Positions 5,032 through 12,245 of a stretch of DNA of 14,849 bases are shown here, in pieces (the first letter of the stretch is position 1; the number at the start of each line of letters is the position of its first letter). The position numbers and the translations under genes were made by a program. Source of the stretch: Alkalimonas sp. (GTDB lineage: Bacteria > Pseudomonadota > Gammaproteobacteria > Enterobacterales > Alteromonadaceae); the NCBI GenBank assembly GCA_022565655.1, contig JAIUMG010000040.1, forward strand, positions 1-14,849, read 5' to 3'. Below the pieces are notes generated by a model. It searched no databases and was not told the DNA's origin. It saw only the letters and a program-made list of their open reading frames with translations.

Positions 5032-7512
5032 TTACAAATGATCTTCAAATAACTTAAAGATCCGGCGGTACTCGTCCAGCCAACTGCTTGGCTGGCGGAA
5101 GCCATGCGGCTCTACCGGGTAAATCGCCGTTTCAAAATGCACAATCTCCTGCTCGATTAAACGTTGTACCAATCGAACCACATCTTGGAAAAACACATTG
5201 TCATCGACCATGGGCGCATTGATCAACAGCGGCTTGGTTAAGCCCTCTGTAAAGTAAATTGGCGAACTACGCTCATAGGCAATAGGGTCAATATCTGGTG
5301 TATTCAGGATATTGGAGGTGTACGGATGATTGTAATAGGCCCAATCGCTAACCGGCCGTAATGCAGCACCAGCCTGAAACAGATCCGGCTCTTTAAACAG
5401 CGCCATAAAGGTCATAAAGCCACCATATGAGCCACCATAGGTACCAACGCGTTCACGATCGACATTGACGTGTTCGACCATCCAGTTAACGCCATCGACC
5501 AAATCTTCAATCTCTGGAGTGCCCATCTGGCGGTAAATAGCCGTACGCCAATCGCGGCCATAGCCCTTAGAGGCACGGTAATCCATATCCAATACCACAT
5601 AGCCATGCTGAGTCAGCAAGTTATGAAATAAGAACTCGCGGAAGTAAACAGACCAGCCTAAATCACTGTTTTGTAAGTAACCCGCACCGTGGTTAAAAAT
5701 CACCGCACGCTTTGGCTCACCATCCTGATAATTCTCTGGTAGGTACAATTTCGAATAAATTGGTGCATCAACATGGCTGGACGGGACCGGCACAATTTTT
5801 GGTGCTTGCAGCGGCAGCGATTTAAACGCTTCCGAAATAGTATGGGTCAGCCGAGTTACCTCGCCGCCAGGAGCTGCTGACGTCGCATACAACTCAGTTG
5901 GTTTAAGGTTATTTGAATAGCGCAACAACAGGTGCTGTTCATTGGGTGACAAGGTAAAATCCGTCGCTCCCGGCAACTCAGTGATTTGCTGCAGCTGATT
6001 GTTGGCTAACTCAAGACGGAACACATCGTACTGTCCGGGGTGGTTACGATTGCCTTTAAAATAGATAAAGCGATCATCTGAAGTCAGCACAGGGTTCGCA
6101 ACTTCAAAGGTACCGCTGGTCAACTTTTGTGGCCGGCGTTGCCGCAGTGATTTGCTGTACAAATGCGAATAACCACTTTCTTCCGATAAGAAGTACAAGG
6201 TTTCACTCTGATTCAACCAGCCAAAATCATTAAAGGCGTAGTTCACCCAGGCTTGATCATGCAAACGGTGTTGCGGCACCAATTTCTTGCTATCAAAGTC
6301 GACCGTGGCCAGCCAGCGATCTTTATTATCAAAGGCTTTCAACATAATCGCGACTTGCTGACCATTCGGATGCCAGCGCATTGCGCTCTGTGTCCAGTAC
6401 CAATCCGTCATCAGACCAATATCGCGGATCACTTTCTCACTGCGGTAGCGCTCACCTCTGGCCCGTGCATTTTCTGCTTTGACGTCTTTAAGCACATCCT
6501 CGTTATAACCAGGTAAACTGGTATAACTCAGAGTATGCTGACTGCCGTCGGATAAATCGACCAAAATAAGTTGTTGCGGCAAAGGTTTAAAATCGTGCAC
6601 ACGACGCCGTACCGGTTCCGTCACAATATCTCCGGTTGGGGAGATGTAGTTCGGCATGATGTCTTGCTCGCTTGGCTTTTGCTGTTCGCGGATCGCCACC
6701 AATAAGTAATCAGCATTTGGAGCCAGGCTGGCATCAACAATGTGTTTGTTTTTTCCGACATAAACCTGTTGCGGTGGCATGGCTGGGTTTTGCTGCTTCA
6801 GCGCCTCAGTCAATTCATGGCGTTCGAGTTGGTTACGATGCTGTAAAGCAATATAATCAATCAACTTATGCTGCTCACGAGCCATATAGCTATCAGGAAT
6901 ACTGGGTGCTTTAGGGGCATCGTCGGTTTGAATGCTCAATAACTGTTCGGTTAAGCCGGTGCTGACATCAACCGCAAAATAATTCCAGCCTGAGCGGTAC
7001 GCCAGGCGGCCATCGGCTAAAAATTGTGGGTGGCTGTGCCGGTCATGAGTGCGTGTCAGTTGCGTCAGCTCATTGGTTTGCAGGTTGCGGGCAAACAGAT
7101 TGCCTTGAAACAGGTAAGCCATGTACACGCCATCGGCTGAGTACACAGCATCTTCAGCACCTATGGTGTGCAACTCAGCCAGTGGCACCAAGCGCCCGTT
7201 GTCTTGGCTTTCGGCATCCACAGCCCGAACAAACCAGTCACGGATCTCACTGCCTTCGCGCTTTCGCTGGTAATAAATATGTTGATTATCTGACGACCAG
7301 AATGCGGTTTCAGGCTGGCGCCCCAGCCAGTCAGGATCCGACATGATCTTTTCCATCGTCAAACGGATACTTGGGTCACCGGAGAAGACTTGCTCCAACT
7401 GAACCGTTTCTATGCTGTAGGTAGCAGCCTCTTTCTTGGCCCAGGTTGGAAATGCACAAAGGCTCACCCCAACCAGAGCAACGGCAAGGAATGATGGTCT
7501 GAATAATTTCAT
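5032..7512 (-). CDS. Exported S9 family serine peptidase (prolyl oligopeptidase / DPP-IV-like)
   Basis: An 826-residue precursor with a Sec signal peptide (basic 'MKLFRPS', hydrophobic core, likely cleavage after 'PTWA', residue 25), so it should act in the periplasm or outside the cell. Residues ~30-570 form the beta-propeller gate that limits substrates to short peptides, with repeated 'SSDNQHIYYQ', 'SADGVYMAYLF' and 'TSDDRFIYFKG' blade-like strands. Residues ~580-826 are the alpha/beta-hydrolase catalytic domain. The nucleophile is S695 in 'YGGSYGGFM', the acid D770 in 'VDDNVFFQD' and the base H803 in 'EPHGFRQP'. The strand before the acid reads 'INAPMVDDNV' where many family members have 'HG..DDNV', so it belongs to a variant subgroup. 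It probably trims proline-containing peptides for nutrition. A sigma-70 promoter (7549-7577) lies just upstream, separate from azoR. Confidence 0.9.
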   Translation of the reverse strand: MKLFRPSFLAVALVGVSLCAFPTWAKKEAATYSIETVQLEQVFSGDPSIRLTMEKIMSDPDWLGRQPETAFWSSDNQHIYYQRKREGSEIRDWFVRAVDAESQDNGRLVPLAELHTIGAEDAVYSADGVYMAYLFQGNLFARNLQTNELTQLTRTHDRHSHPQFLADGRLAYRSGWNYFAVDVSTGLTEQLLSIQTDDAPKAPSIPDSYMAREQHKLIDYIALQHRNQLERHELTEALKQQNPAMPPQQVYVGKNKHIVDASLAPNADYLLVAIREQQKPSEQDIMPNYISPTGDIVTEPVRRRVHDFKPLPQQLILVDLSDGSQHTLSYTSLPGYNEDVLKDVKAENARARGERYRSEKVIRDIGLMTDWYWTQSAMRWHPNGQQVAIMLKAFDNKDRWLATVDFDSKKLVPQHRLHDQAWVNYAFNDFGWLNQSETLYFLSEESGYSHLYSKSLRQRRPQKLTSGTFEVANPVLTSDDRFIYFKGNRNHPGQYDVFRLELANNQLQQITELPGATDFTLSPNEQHLLLRYSNNLKPTELYATSAAPGGEVTRLTHTISEAFKSLPLQAPKIVPVPSSHVDAPIYSKLYLPENYQDGEPKRAVIFNHGAGYLQNSDLGWSVYFREFLFHNLLTQHGYVVLDMDYRASKGYGRDWRTAIYRQMGTPEIEDLVDGVNWMVEHVNVDRERVGTYGGSYGGFMTFMALFKEPDLFQAGAALRPVSDWAYYNHPYTSNILNTPDIDPIAYERSSPIYFTEGLTKPLLINAPMVDDNVFFQDVVRLVQRLIEQEIVHFETAIYPVEPHGFRQPSSWLDEYRRIFKLFEDHL

Positions 7513-7548
7513 AGTGGCACTTATTTCTTGGTTGTTAGAAGACAGTCA

Positions 7549-7577
7549 TTTATACAAAGCCTGAGCCCAGCATGCAA
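7549..7577 (-). promoter_or_regulatory. Predicted promoter of the S9 peptidase gene
   Basis: On the minus strand, -35 TTGCAT (complement of 7572-7577) and -10 TATAAA (complement of 7549-7554) are separated by exactly 17 bases. Transcription would start about 30 bases before the ATG at 7512. Confidence 0.5.
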
Positions 7578-7614
7578 GCAGACTCGATTAATCCAACAAC
7601 AAACAAGTTTAAAT

Positions 7615-7662
7615 GAGTGAATTAGCGCTGAAGCAGCACCTGCAACTCAACGCCATTCACTC
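7615..7662. terminator. Stem-loop between azoR and the S9 peptidase gene
   Basis: GAGTGAAT (7615-7622) and ATTCACTC (7655-7662) are perfect inverted copies. A second pair, GCGCTGA (7625-7631) with TCAACGC (7647-7653, one wobble pair), nests inside and gives a long interrupted stem. It starts 22 bases beyond the azoR stop codon in the direction of transcription. There is no strong U tract, so this is a terminator-like or RNA-stabilising hairpin rather than a textbook terminator. Confidence 0.5.
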
Positions 7663-7683
7663 CTATTGAAATCATACCAGAGA

Positions 7684-8289
7684 TTAGGCTGCCAATTTAT
7701 GCGTTAATTCTTCGATGCGTTTTTTAGCAGCATCGAAGGCTTTCGTGGCTGACTCCTCGCCCATGTTCAGGCCTTCCGCATAAATAAAGTACTGCTCTTT
7801 CAAACCGATAAATTGAAAAAATTGCTCAAGATAGGGGGTTTGGTTATCTGCGCCGGTTCCTTGGTAAATACCACCACGGGTGGCAAAAATAAACACCGGT
7901 TTGTTGTCCAACAGGCCAACCGGGCCATTTTCCGTGTATTTAAAGGTCAACCCCGCCCTGGCAATACGATCAAACAAGGCTTTGAGCTGCGATGGCACAC
8001 CAAAGTTATACATAGGTACTCCTAACACGATGGCATCCGCTTGTTTCACTCGCTCAATCAATTGGTCTGACTGGCTGGCCAGCGCCTGCTGCTCAGCAGT
8101 ACGCTCATCTGCTGGTGTCATCCAGGCTGCAATTTCTGGCATGTCTAAATGAGGCAAAGGCTGTTGCTGCAAATCAATGCGGTCAATGCTGATCTCTGCA
8201 GGCAAATTCTTGGTAAAGGCTTCAATCAACTGAGTTGACTGACCATTTTTGCCGCTAATTGAGCTTTCGATAACTAATACGTGCTTCAT
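7684..8289 (-). CDS. azoR: FMN-dependent NADH:quinone oxidoreductase / azoreductase
   Basis: A 201-residue flavodoxin-fold homodimer, the length of E. coli AzoR, that transfers two electrons from NAD(P)H through FMN to quinones and azo compounds. It thereby protects against thiol-reactive electrophiles in the cytoplasm. The FMN phosphate loop is near 'ESSISGKNGQSTQL' (residues 8-21), the isoalloxazine loop is 'PMYNFGVPSQLK' (92-103) and a second flavin contact is 'ATRGGIYQG' (136-144). 'RAGLTFKYTENGPVGLL' and 'YFIYAEGLNMGEE' are further family signatures. The ATG at 8287-8289 follows an AGGAG (complement of 8296-8300) at good spacing. It is divergent from the ECF sigma gene. A sigma-70-like promoter is visible, so control by the neighbouring sigma factor is possible but not shown. 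Confidence 0.94.
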   Translation of the reverse strand: MKHVLVIESSISGKNGQSTQLIEAFTKNLPAEISIDRIDLQQQPLPHLDMPEIAAWMTPADERTAEQQALASQSDQLIERVKQADAIVLGVPMYNFGVPSQLKALFDRIARAGLTFKYTENGPVGLLDNKPVFIFATRGGIYQGTGADNQTPYLEQFFQFIGLKEQYFIYAEGLNMGEESATKAFDAAKKRIEELTHKLAA

Positions 8290-8317
8290 GTTGATCTCCT
8301 GTTTTGACTATGCCCTG

Positions 8318-8345
8318 ATCATACAACAATTAAACAGAATGAAAA
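8318..8345 (-). promoter_or_regulatory. Predicted azoR promoter
   Basis: On the minus strand, -35 TTTTCA (complement of 8340-8345) and -10 TATGAT (complement of 8318-8323) are separated by 16 bases, 29 bases upstream of the azoR start. The rest of the 173-base divergent region is AT-rich. On the plus strand, TATATAAG at 8408-8415 is the only -10-like element I see for the sigma gene, without a convincing -35. Confidence 0.45.
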
Positions 8346-8462
8346 TCAGATAAAATTGCACCAACCATTCTAAAAAATAATAAAAACCTAAATTCAGATT
8401 GGCTGCGTATATAAGTGCAGCTCTATCCCGAAGTAAAATTCATTTGCAACCAGGACAGACAA

Positions 8463-9125
8463 ATGTTGTTGAACTCACAGTCAATTCAAGGGCATTATGG
8501 TAGCTCCACATTAAAGAGCGATGCCGTAAAGCCAATGAATGAAGAAAGTACCACCCATACCAGAACGGGTCAGTGGGAAGATGCGCTGAGCTATGTTGCA
8601 GTCAATCAGGACAAAGCAGCTTATGCCGAGTTGTTCGCCTATTTCGCACCAAGGCTAAAAGCCTTTGGCATGAAAATGTTTGGCAACGAGCAACAAGCAC
8701 TCGAAATGGTGCAAGACACCATGCTGAATGTTTGGCGCAAGGCTCGGTTATTCGATCCGACCCGCGGTTGTGCGTCGACCTGGATTTTTACCATTGCTCG
8801 TAATGTCCGCTTTGACATGTTGCGGAAAAAGCAAAGTCGTAAAGATGACATCAGTGCAGATGATCTATGGTACGACGGCAATTACCCTGAACAAGAAGAC
8901 TCAGGCAGTCACCAATGGGATACCTTATTGATGGCTGAAAAGGTAGCTCCACACTTTGAACGCTTACCGGAAGCACAACGCCAGGTGATGACCAAAGTGT
9001 ATTTAGAAGAAAAATCGCATCAGGAAGTTTCGGATGAATTGGCTATCCCGTTGGGAACCGTAAAATCACGCATTCGCCTGGCACTGGATCGTTTAAGAGA
9101 GGCACTCGATGACACACGCAGTTAA
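8463..9125 (+). CDS. ECF sigma factor of the RpoE-ChrR (ECF11-like) group
   Basis: An extracytoplasmic-function sigma factor that directs RNA polymerase to stress promoters. Region sigma-2 spans 'YFAPRLKAFGMKMFGNEQQALEMVQDTMLNVWRKA...DPTRGCASTWIFTIARNVRFDMLRK'. Region sigma-4 spans 'LPEAQRQVMTKVYLEEKSHQEVSDELAIPLGTVKSRIRLALDRLREAL' with its helix-turn-helix. The short acidic linker and the partner ChrR protein place it with RpoE of Rhodobacter sphaeroides, known for the response to singlet oxygen and organic hydroperoxides. The start is uncertain. The ATG at 8463 (220 residues) has a good AGGA at 8452-8455. The ATG at 8535 (196 residues) fits the usual family N-terminus but has a poor ribosome binding site. 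The 3' end overlaps the anti-sigma gene by 17 bases, so the two are surely one operon. Confidence 0.9.
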   Translation: MLLNSQSIQGHYGSSTLKSDAVKPMNEESTTHTRTGQWEDALSYVAVNQDKAAYAELFAYFAPRLKAFGMKMFGNEQQALEMVQDTMLNVWRKARLFDPTRGCASTWIFTIARNVRFDMLRKKQSRKDDISADDLWYDGNYPEQEDSGSHQWDTLLMAEKVAPHFERLPEAQRQVMTKVYLEEKSHQEVSDELAIPLGTVKSRIRLALDRLREALDDTRS

Positions 9126-9789
9126 ACATCATCCGGGAATTCCATTACTGGAACAGTACGTTGAAGGCACTCTGGAAGCTGATGTCGCGCTTGCTGTGGC
9201 AGCGCACATTGATCTGTGTCCCCACTGTCAGCAACTTTGTCAGGATCTGGCCGTTGAGCAAGGCACTCAGTTGCAACTGATGAAACCTGTTGATACCCAA
9301 GACAGTGAGCCTGATTGGCAAACCATGATCGATAGCATCACCGCAGAGCCGCCTTTGGCCAATCCACCTCGGCAGCATAAAGGGCCAATCACGGTGCAGT
9401 TCAAAGATAAAACGTTTCAGGTGCCCCGCGCTCTGGCACGTTTAGTGGAACAACAAACCAAGTGGACACAATTGGGCAGCATAGCCAATAACAAATTACC
9501 CGCAGGTGATAAACGTCATGTTTCGCTGCTCTACATCGATAAAGATACCGCCATTCCGCAGCACACCCACCGCGGTTTGGAGATCACTCTGATCTTAAGT
9601 GGTGCAATTGTTGATGAGCAAGGTCAATATGGCGTTGGTGATATCCTGATTAATACTCCGGATGATACCCATACTCCGCGTACTTTGCCAGATCAGGACT
9701 GTTTGTGCTTATCGGTGTTAAGTGCGCCACTGAAGTTCAATAAAGGCATTACCCGGCTACTCAACCCACTGCAGCACTTCTTTTATTAA
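9109..9789 (+). CDS. chrR: ChrR-type zinc-binding anti-sigma factor with C-terminal cupin domain
   Basis: A 226-residue two-domain anti-sigma factor that holds its sigma partner inactive until released by a signal such as singlet oxygen. The N-terminal anti-sigma domain (~1-85) carries the zinc site: H33, C37 and C40 in 'AAHIDLCPHC', with H7 or H8 as the fourth ligand. The C-terminal cupin (~95-215) carries the second metal site seen in R. sphaeroides ChrR: H151, H153 and E157 in 'QHTHRGLEITLILSG', plus H187 in 'DDTHTP'. Both metal sites look complete, so inducible release rather than constant repression is expected. The ATG lies inside the end of the sigma gene, with a GAGAGG just upstream, so translation is coupled. 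A strong palindrome closes the operon. Confidence 0.93.
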   Translation: MTHAVKHHPGIPLLEQYVEGTLEADVALAVAAHIDLCPHCQQLCQDLAVEQGTQLQLMKPVDTQDSEPDWQTMIDSITAEPPLANPPRQHKGPITVQFKDKTFQVPRALARLVEQQTKWTQLGSIANNKLPAGDKRHVSLLYIDKDTAIPQHTHRGLEITLILSGAIVDEQGQYGVGDILINTPDDTHTPRTLPDQDCLCLSVLSAPLKFNKGITRLLNPLQHFFY

Positions 9790-9796
9790 TCGTACC

Positions 9797-9828
9797 CTGA
9801 ACTGCCTGCGCCATCTCAGGCAGTTCAG
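9797..9828. terminator. Bidirectional terminator-like hairpin between chrR and the sulfur-enzyme fusion
   Basis: Perfect 12-bp inverted repeat CTGAACTGCCTG (9797-9808) and CAGGCAGTTCAG (9817-9828) around an 8-base loop, with a further outer GTAC pair (9792-9795, 9831-9834). It fills the 47-base gap between two converging stop codons. Neither side has a strong U tract. Confidence 0.7.
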
Positions 9829-9836
9829 TTGTACCT

Positions 9837-12101
9837 TCAACTAATCAGAGCCATGCCCCCTTTTAAATTATACAGCTGCTCAAAGCCTGCCCGGGCCAAC
9901 ACCTGACAAGCCATTAAGCTGCGGTTACCACTTCGACAGACTAAAAGCATGGCCTTATGCTGTTTAATTAAGCCATGGCTCAGTGCATGACAGAGCTTTG
10001 ATAAAGGAATTTGCTGAACGTGCTGCTGCCCAGGTAAATAAGGTGCCAAAGGGCCTGCACTTTGTTCATGCGGTTCACGGACATCAATCACCTGAACATC
10101 AGGATAGCGCTGGAAAAACTGCCTCAGCTGCTGTGGTTCAATCACGGCTTTTGCATCAGTTGGAGTCACCTCAACCAGGCCACATAAATGTTGTTGCAAA
10201 GCCTGCAACTCAGCAGACTGCTGCTCAAGCTGTTGTCGCCAATCCTGTTGCACCGCCTGCCCTTCAAGCACTGCTTTAAGCAAAGGCTGCTCGTGGCATA
10301 GCAGTGCCAGAGTCGTAAAAAACCGCTGTGCATAGTCATGGCTCGATAACAGCAATAAATCAGCGGGTAGCTGGTGTTGCAATGTCTTGATGCTCTGCAC
10401 AAGTGCCTGGCTGTCTCCCCCGGCTAAATCAGTTCGACCAACCCCCCCGGGTAAGATCAGATCACCGACAAAAGCCGCCAACGGCTGCAAAGATGATAAT
10501 GGGTGTCGTCGTGACAACAGATAACTGACACCATCGGCGCTATGGCCTGGCGTTGCCATTCGTCTGAGCTGATAATCCCCAAAGTCCAGTGTAGAACAAT
10601 GTTCTGGCCAACCGAGCGGGTCAGTCGCGGGTAAGGCGCTCACGTTCAGTAGTGTGCAAAGTTCCATCCGGGCGGATGGATGATCCTGGTGCTGATGCGT
10701 ATCAAGTACTGCCAGCAGTTGCAATTGTTGCCCCTGGATCATGGCATGCAATCGGCTAAGCAGTGGCAGCACCGGGTCAATCACCACCGCCTGACTGCTT
10801 TCAGGGCAGACAATTACATAGCTGCACAAGGCTTCATGTTTTAACTGAGTGATGCCTTGCGTGTGCCACTCCAGTGTTGGGGTCGCATCCGTCAGCACCA
10901 GGCTGTGTTTTTGCACGATGTCTGCTAACTCGATGATCCGCTGACAAGCCTGCTGACACTCTTCAGCTGTCATCGCCGGACCAAATGACAATCGAATGGA
11001 GCCTTGCGAACGCCAGGGTTCCAGCCCCATCGCATCCAGTACAAAGCTGCTCGGCACTTTCGAGCTGCACGCCGAGCCTGAACTAACACGTATCCCGGCG
11101 GCATCAAACAGATCCATAATGTCTTTGCTGTAAAAACCTGGCACCGAAAAATTAATGGTGGTCGGCACGCAATACGGTGCCTCGCTATTCAGAACCAAAT
11201 CAGGATACACCTGCCGCAATGCAGCCAGTAATTGCTCCCGGAAATGCCACAACTGTGCTATCGGTTGGAAGACCGAGCCTTCACTTTTCAATAACTCAGT
11301 GAGTATGGCATGCAAGGCTGCGATGCCAGGCAAGTTCTCGGTGCCAGAGCGTAAACCACTCTCCTGCCCGCCGCCAACAATCATCGGTTGATAAAACGCC
11401 TGGTCCCGCACATATAAAAAGCCAATCCCTTTTGGAGCATAGAGTTTATGACCACTAAAGGGGGCATAATCAATGCTGGTATTTGCCAGATCCAGCTGCA
11501 TTTTACCTAAAGCCTGCACACAGTCGACCAACCAGGGAACAGCAGGATTCACCTCACGGATGCACAATTCCAGCTGCGCTAAATCTTGCTGTACCCCGGT
11601 TTCATTGTTAGCCGCCATGGTACAGATAATCGCCGCCTGAGCGCCATGCTGACGGATAAAGTCCATATCCAGCAACCCCTGTCGATCAACTGGGATCGCT
11701 TGTAGGGTCGCATCCAAACCCAATAGTTGGTTCCAGTGTTGTAAGCTCTCCGGAATGGCTTTGTGTTCGGTCGCGCCATACAGCAATAAGGTCTCTGGCC
11801 CGCACTTATGTTGCTGTTTAGCAAGCAACAACGCGGACAATACCGCACTTTGAATCCCCTCCGTCGCTCCGGACGTAAAAACAATATCGCCACTACCAGC
11901 ACCAATGATCTGTCGTGCCATCTGCCGGGTGGCTTCCAGTTCAACCTTCGCCTTAATGCCAGTAGCATGAGCACTGCTAGGATTGCCAAAGCAGCTGTAC
12001 ATATGATGAACAACAGCTTCCGCCGCACAGGGCAGTACAGGAGTCGTGGCATTATTATCGAGATAGACTTCCGGACGAACCGGCACCGAATTAAGTTTCA
12101 T
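9837..12101 (-). CDS. Three-domain sulfur enzyme: cysteine desulfurase - persulfide dioxygenase (MBL fold) - rhodanese
   Basis: A single 754-residue frame joining three sulfur-handling enzymes. Residues 1-~400 are a NifS/IscS-type cysteine desulfurase: 'VYLDNNATT' start, 'NNETG', PLP lysine K219 in 'SGHKLYAPKG', 'GGGQESGLRSGTENL', and catalytic persulfide C345 in 'SSGSACSSKVPSSF'. Residues ~410-610 are a metallo-beta-lactamase fold of the ETHE1/persulfide dioxygenase type: 'THQHQDH' (H469, H471, D473, H474), H520 in 'TPGHSADGVSYLL', 'GDLILPGGVGRTDL' (D547, R556) and 'SHDY' (H588). Residues ~650-754 are a rhodanese with active loop 'CRSGNRS' (C722). A glutamine-rich linker at ~614-637 separates the last two. 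Inferred role: C345 takes sulfur from cysteine, the rhodanese relays persulfide, and the iron site oxidises it to sulfite. No frameshift or missing catalytic residue is seen. Cytoplasmic, monocistronic, with its own promoter and palindromic operator. Confidence 0.9.
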   Translation of the reverse strand: MKLNSVPVRPEVYLDNNATTPVLPCAAEAVVHHMYSCFGNPSSAHATGIKAKVELEATRQMARQIIGAGSGDIVFTSGATEGIQSAVLSALLLAKQQHKCGPETLLLYGATEHKAIPESLQHWNQLLGLDATLQAIPVDRQGLLDMDFIRQHGAQAAIICTMAANNETGVQQDLAQLELCIREVNPAVPWLVDCVQALGKMQLDLANTSIDYAPFSGHKLYAPKGIGFLYVRDQAFYQPMIVGGGQESGLRSGTENLPGIAALHAILTELLKSEGSVFQPIAQLWHFREQLLAALRQVYPDLVLNSEAPYCVPTTINFSVPGFYSKDIMDLFDAAGIRVSSGSACSSKVPSSFVLDAMGLEPWRSQGSIRLSFGPAMTAEECQQACQRIIELADIVQKHSLVLTDATPTLEWHTQGITQLKHEALCSYVIVCPESSQAVVIDPVLPLLSRLHAMIQGQQLQLLAVLDTHQHQDHPSARMELCTLLNVSALPATDPLGWPEHCSTLDFGDYQLRRMATPGHSADGVSYLLSRRHPLSSLQPLAAFVGDLILPGGVGRTDLAGGDSQALVQSIKTLQHQLPADLLLLSSHDYAQRFFTTLALLCHEQPLLKAVLEGQAVQQDWRQQLEQQSAELQALQQHLCGLVEVTPTDAKAVIEPQQLRQFFQRYPDVQVIDVREPHEQSAGPLAPYLPGQQHVQQIPLSKLCHALSHGLIKQHKAMLLVCRSGNRSLMACQVLARAGFEQLYNLKGGMALIS

Positions 12102-12122
12102 AGCAGCCCAATACTTATAACT

Positions 12123-12145
12123 TAAAGGAATATGTTATTCCTTTA
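12123..12145. promoter_or_regulatory. Palindromic candidate operator of the sulfur-enzyme fusion gene
   Basis: Perfect inverted repeat TAAAGGAATA (12123-12132) and TATTCCTTTA (12136-12145) around TGT. It starts 22 bases before the ATG and would lie just downstream of the predicted transcription start, a normal place for a repressor site. The regulator is unknown. There is no T tract, so it is unlikely to be a terminator. Confidence 0.6.
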
Positions 12146-12146
12146 G

Positions 12147-12175
12147 ATGATACTTAGCTTTCACCACAGCAGCAA
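12147..12175 (-). promoter_or_regulatory. Predicted promoter of the sulfur-enzyme fusion gene
   Basis: On the minus strand, -35 TTGCTG (complement of 12170-12175), 17-base spacer, -10 TATCAT (complement of 12147-12152). The start of transcription would fall at the edge of the palindrome at 12123-12145. Confidence 0.45.
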
Positions 12176-12198
12176 GGGCATATCAAAATCGACAGCAT

Positions 12199-12224
12199 AA
12201 AAAAAACCGCCGCAGCGGTTTTTT
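12199..12224. terminator. Rho-independent terminator of fadR
   Basis: AAAAAACCGC (12201-12210) and GCGGTTTTTT (12215-12224) form a perfect 10-bp stem around CGCA. On the minus strand it ends in eight U residues, 21 bases past the fadR stop codon. It is symmetrical, so it would work in both directions and insulates fadR from the fusion gene. Confidence 0.92.
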
Positions 12225-12245
12225 GGTAACTCAGATAATAGCAGT

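Noticed and set aside
11579..12052. 157-codon alternative frame inside the desulfurase domain
   Set aside because: The overlapping frame contains the complete desulfurase motifs; this one has biased, feature-poor sequence and is a shadow.
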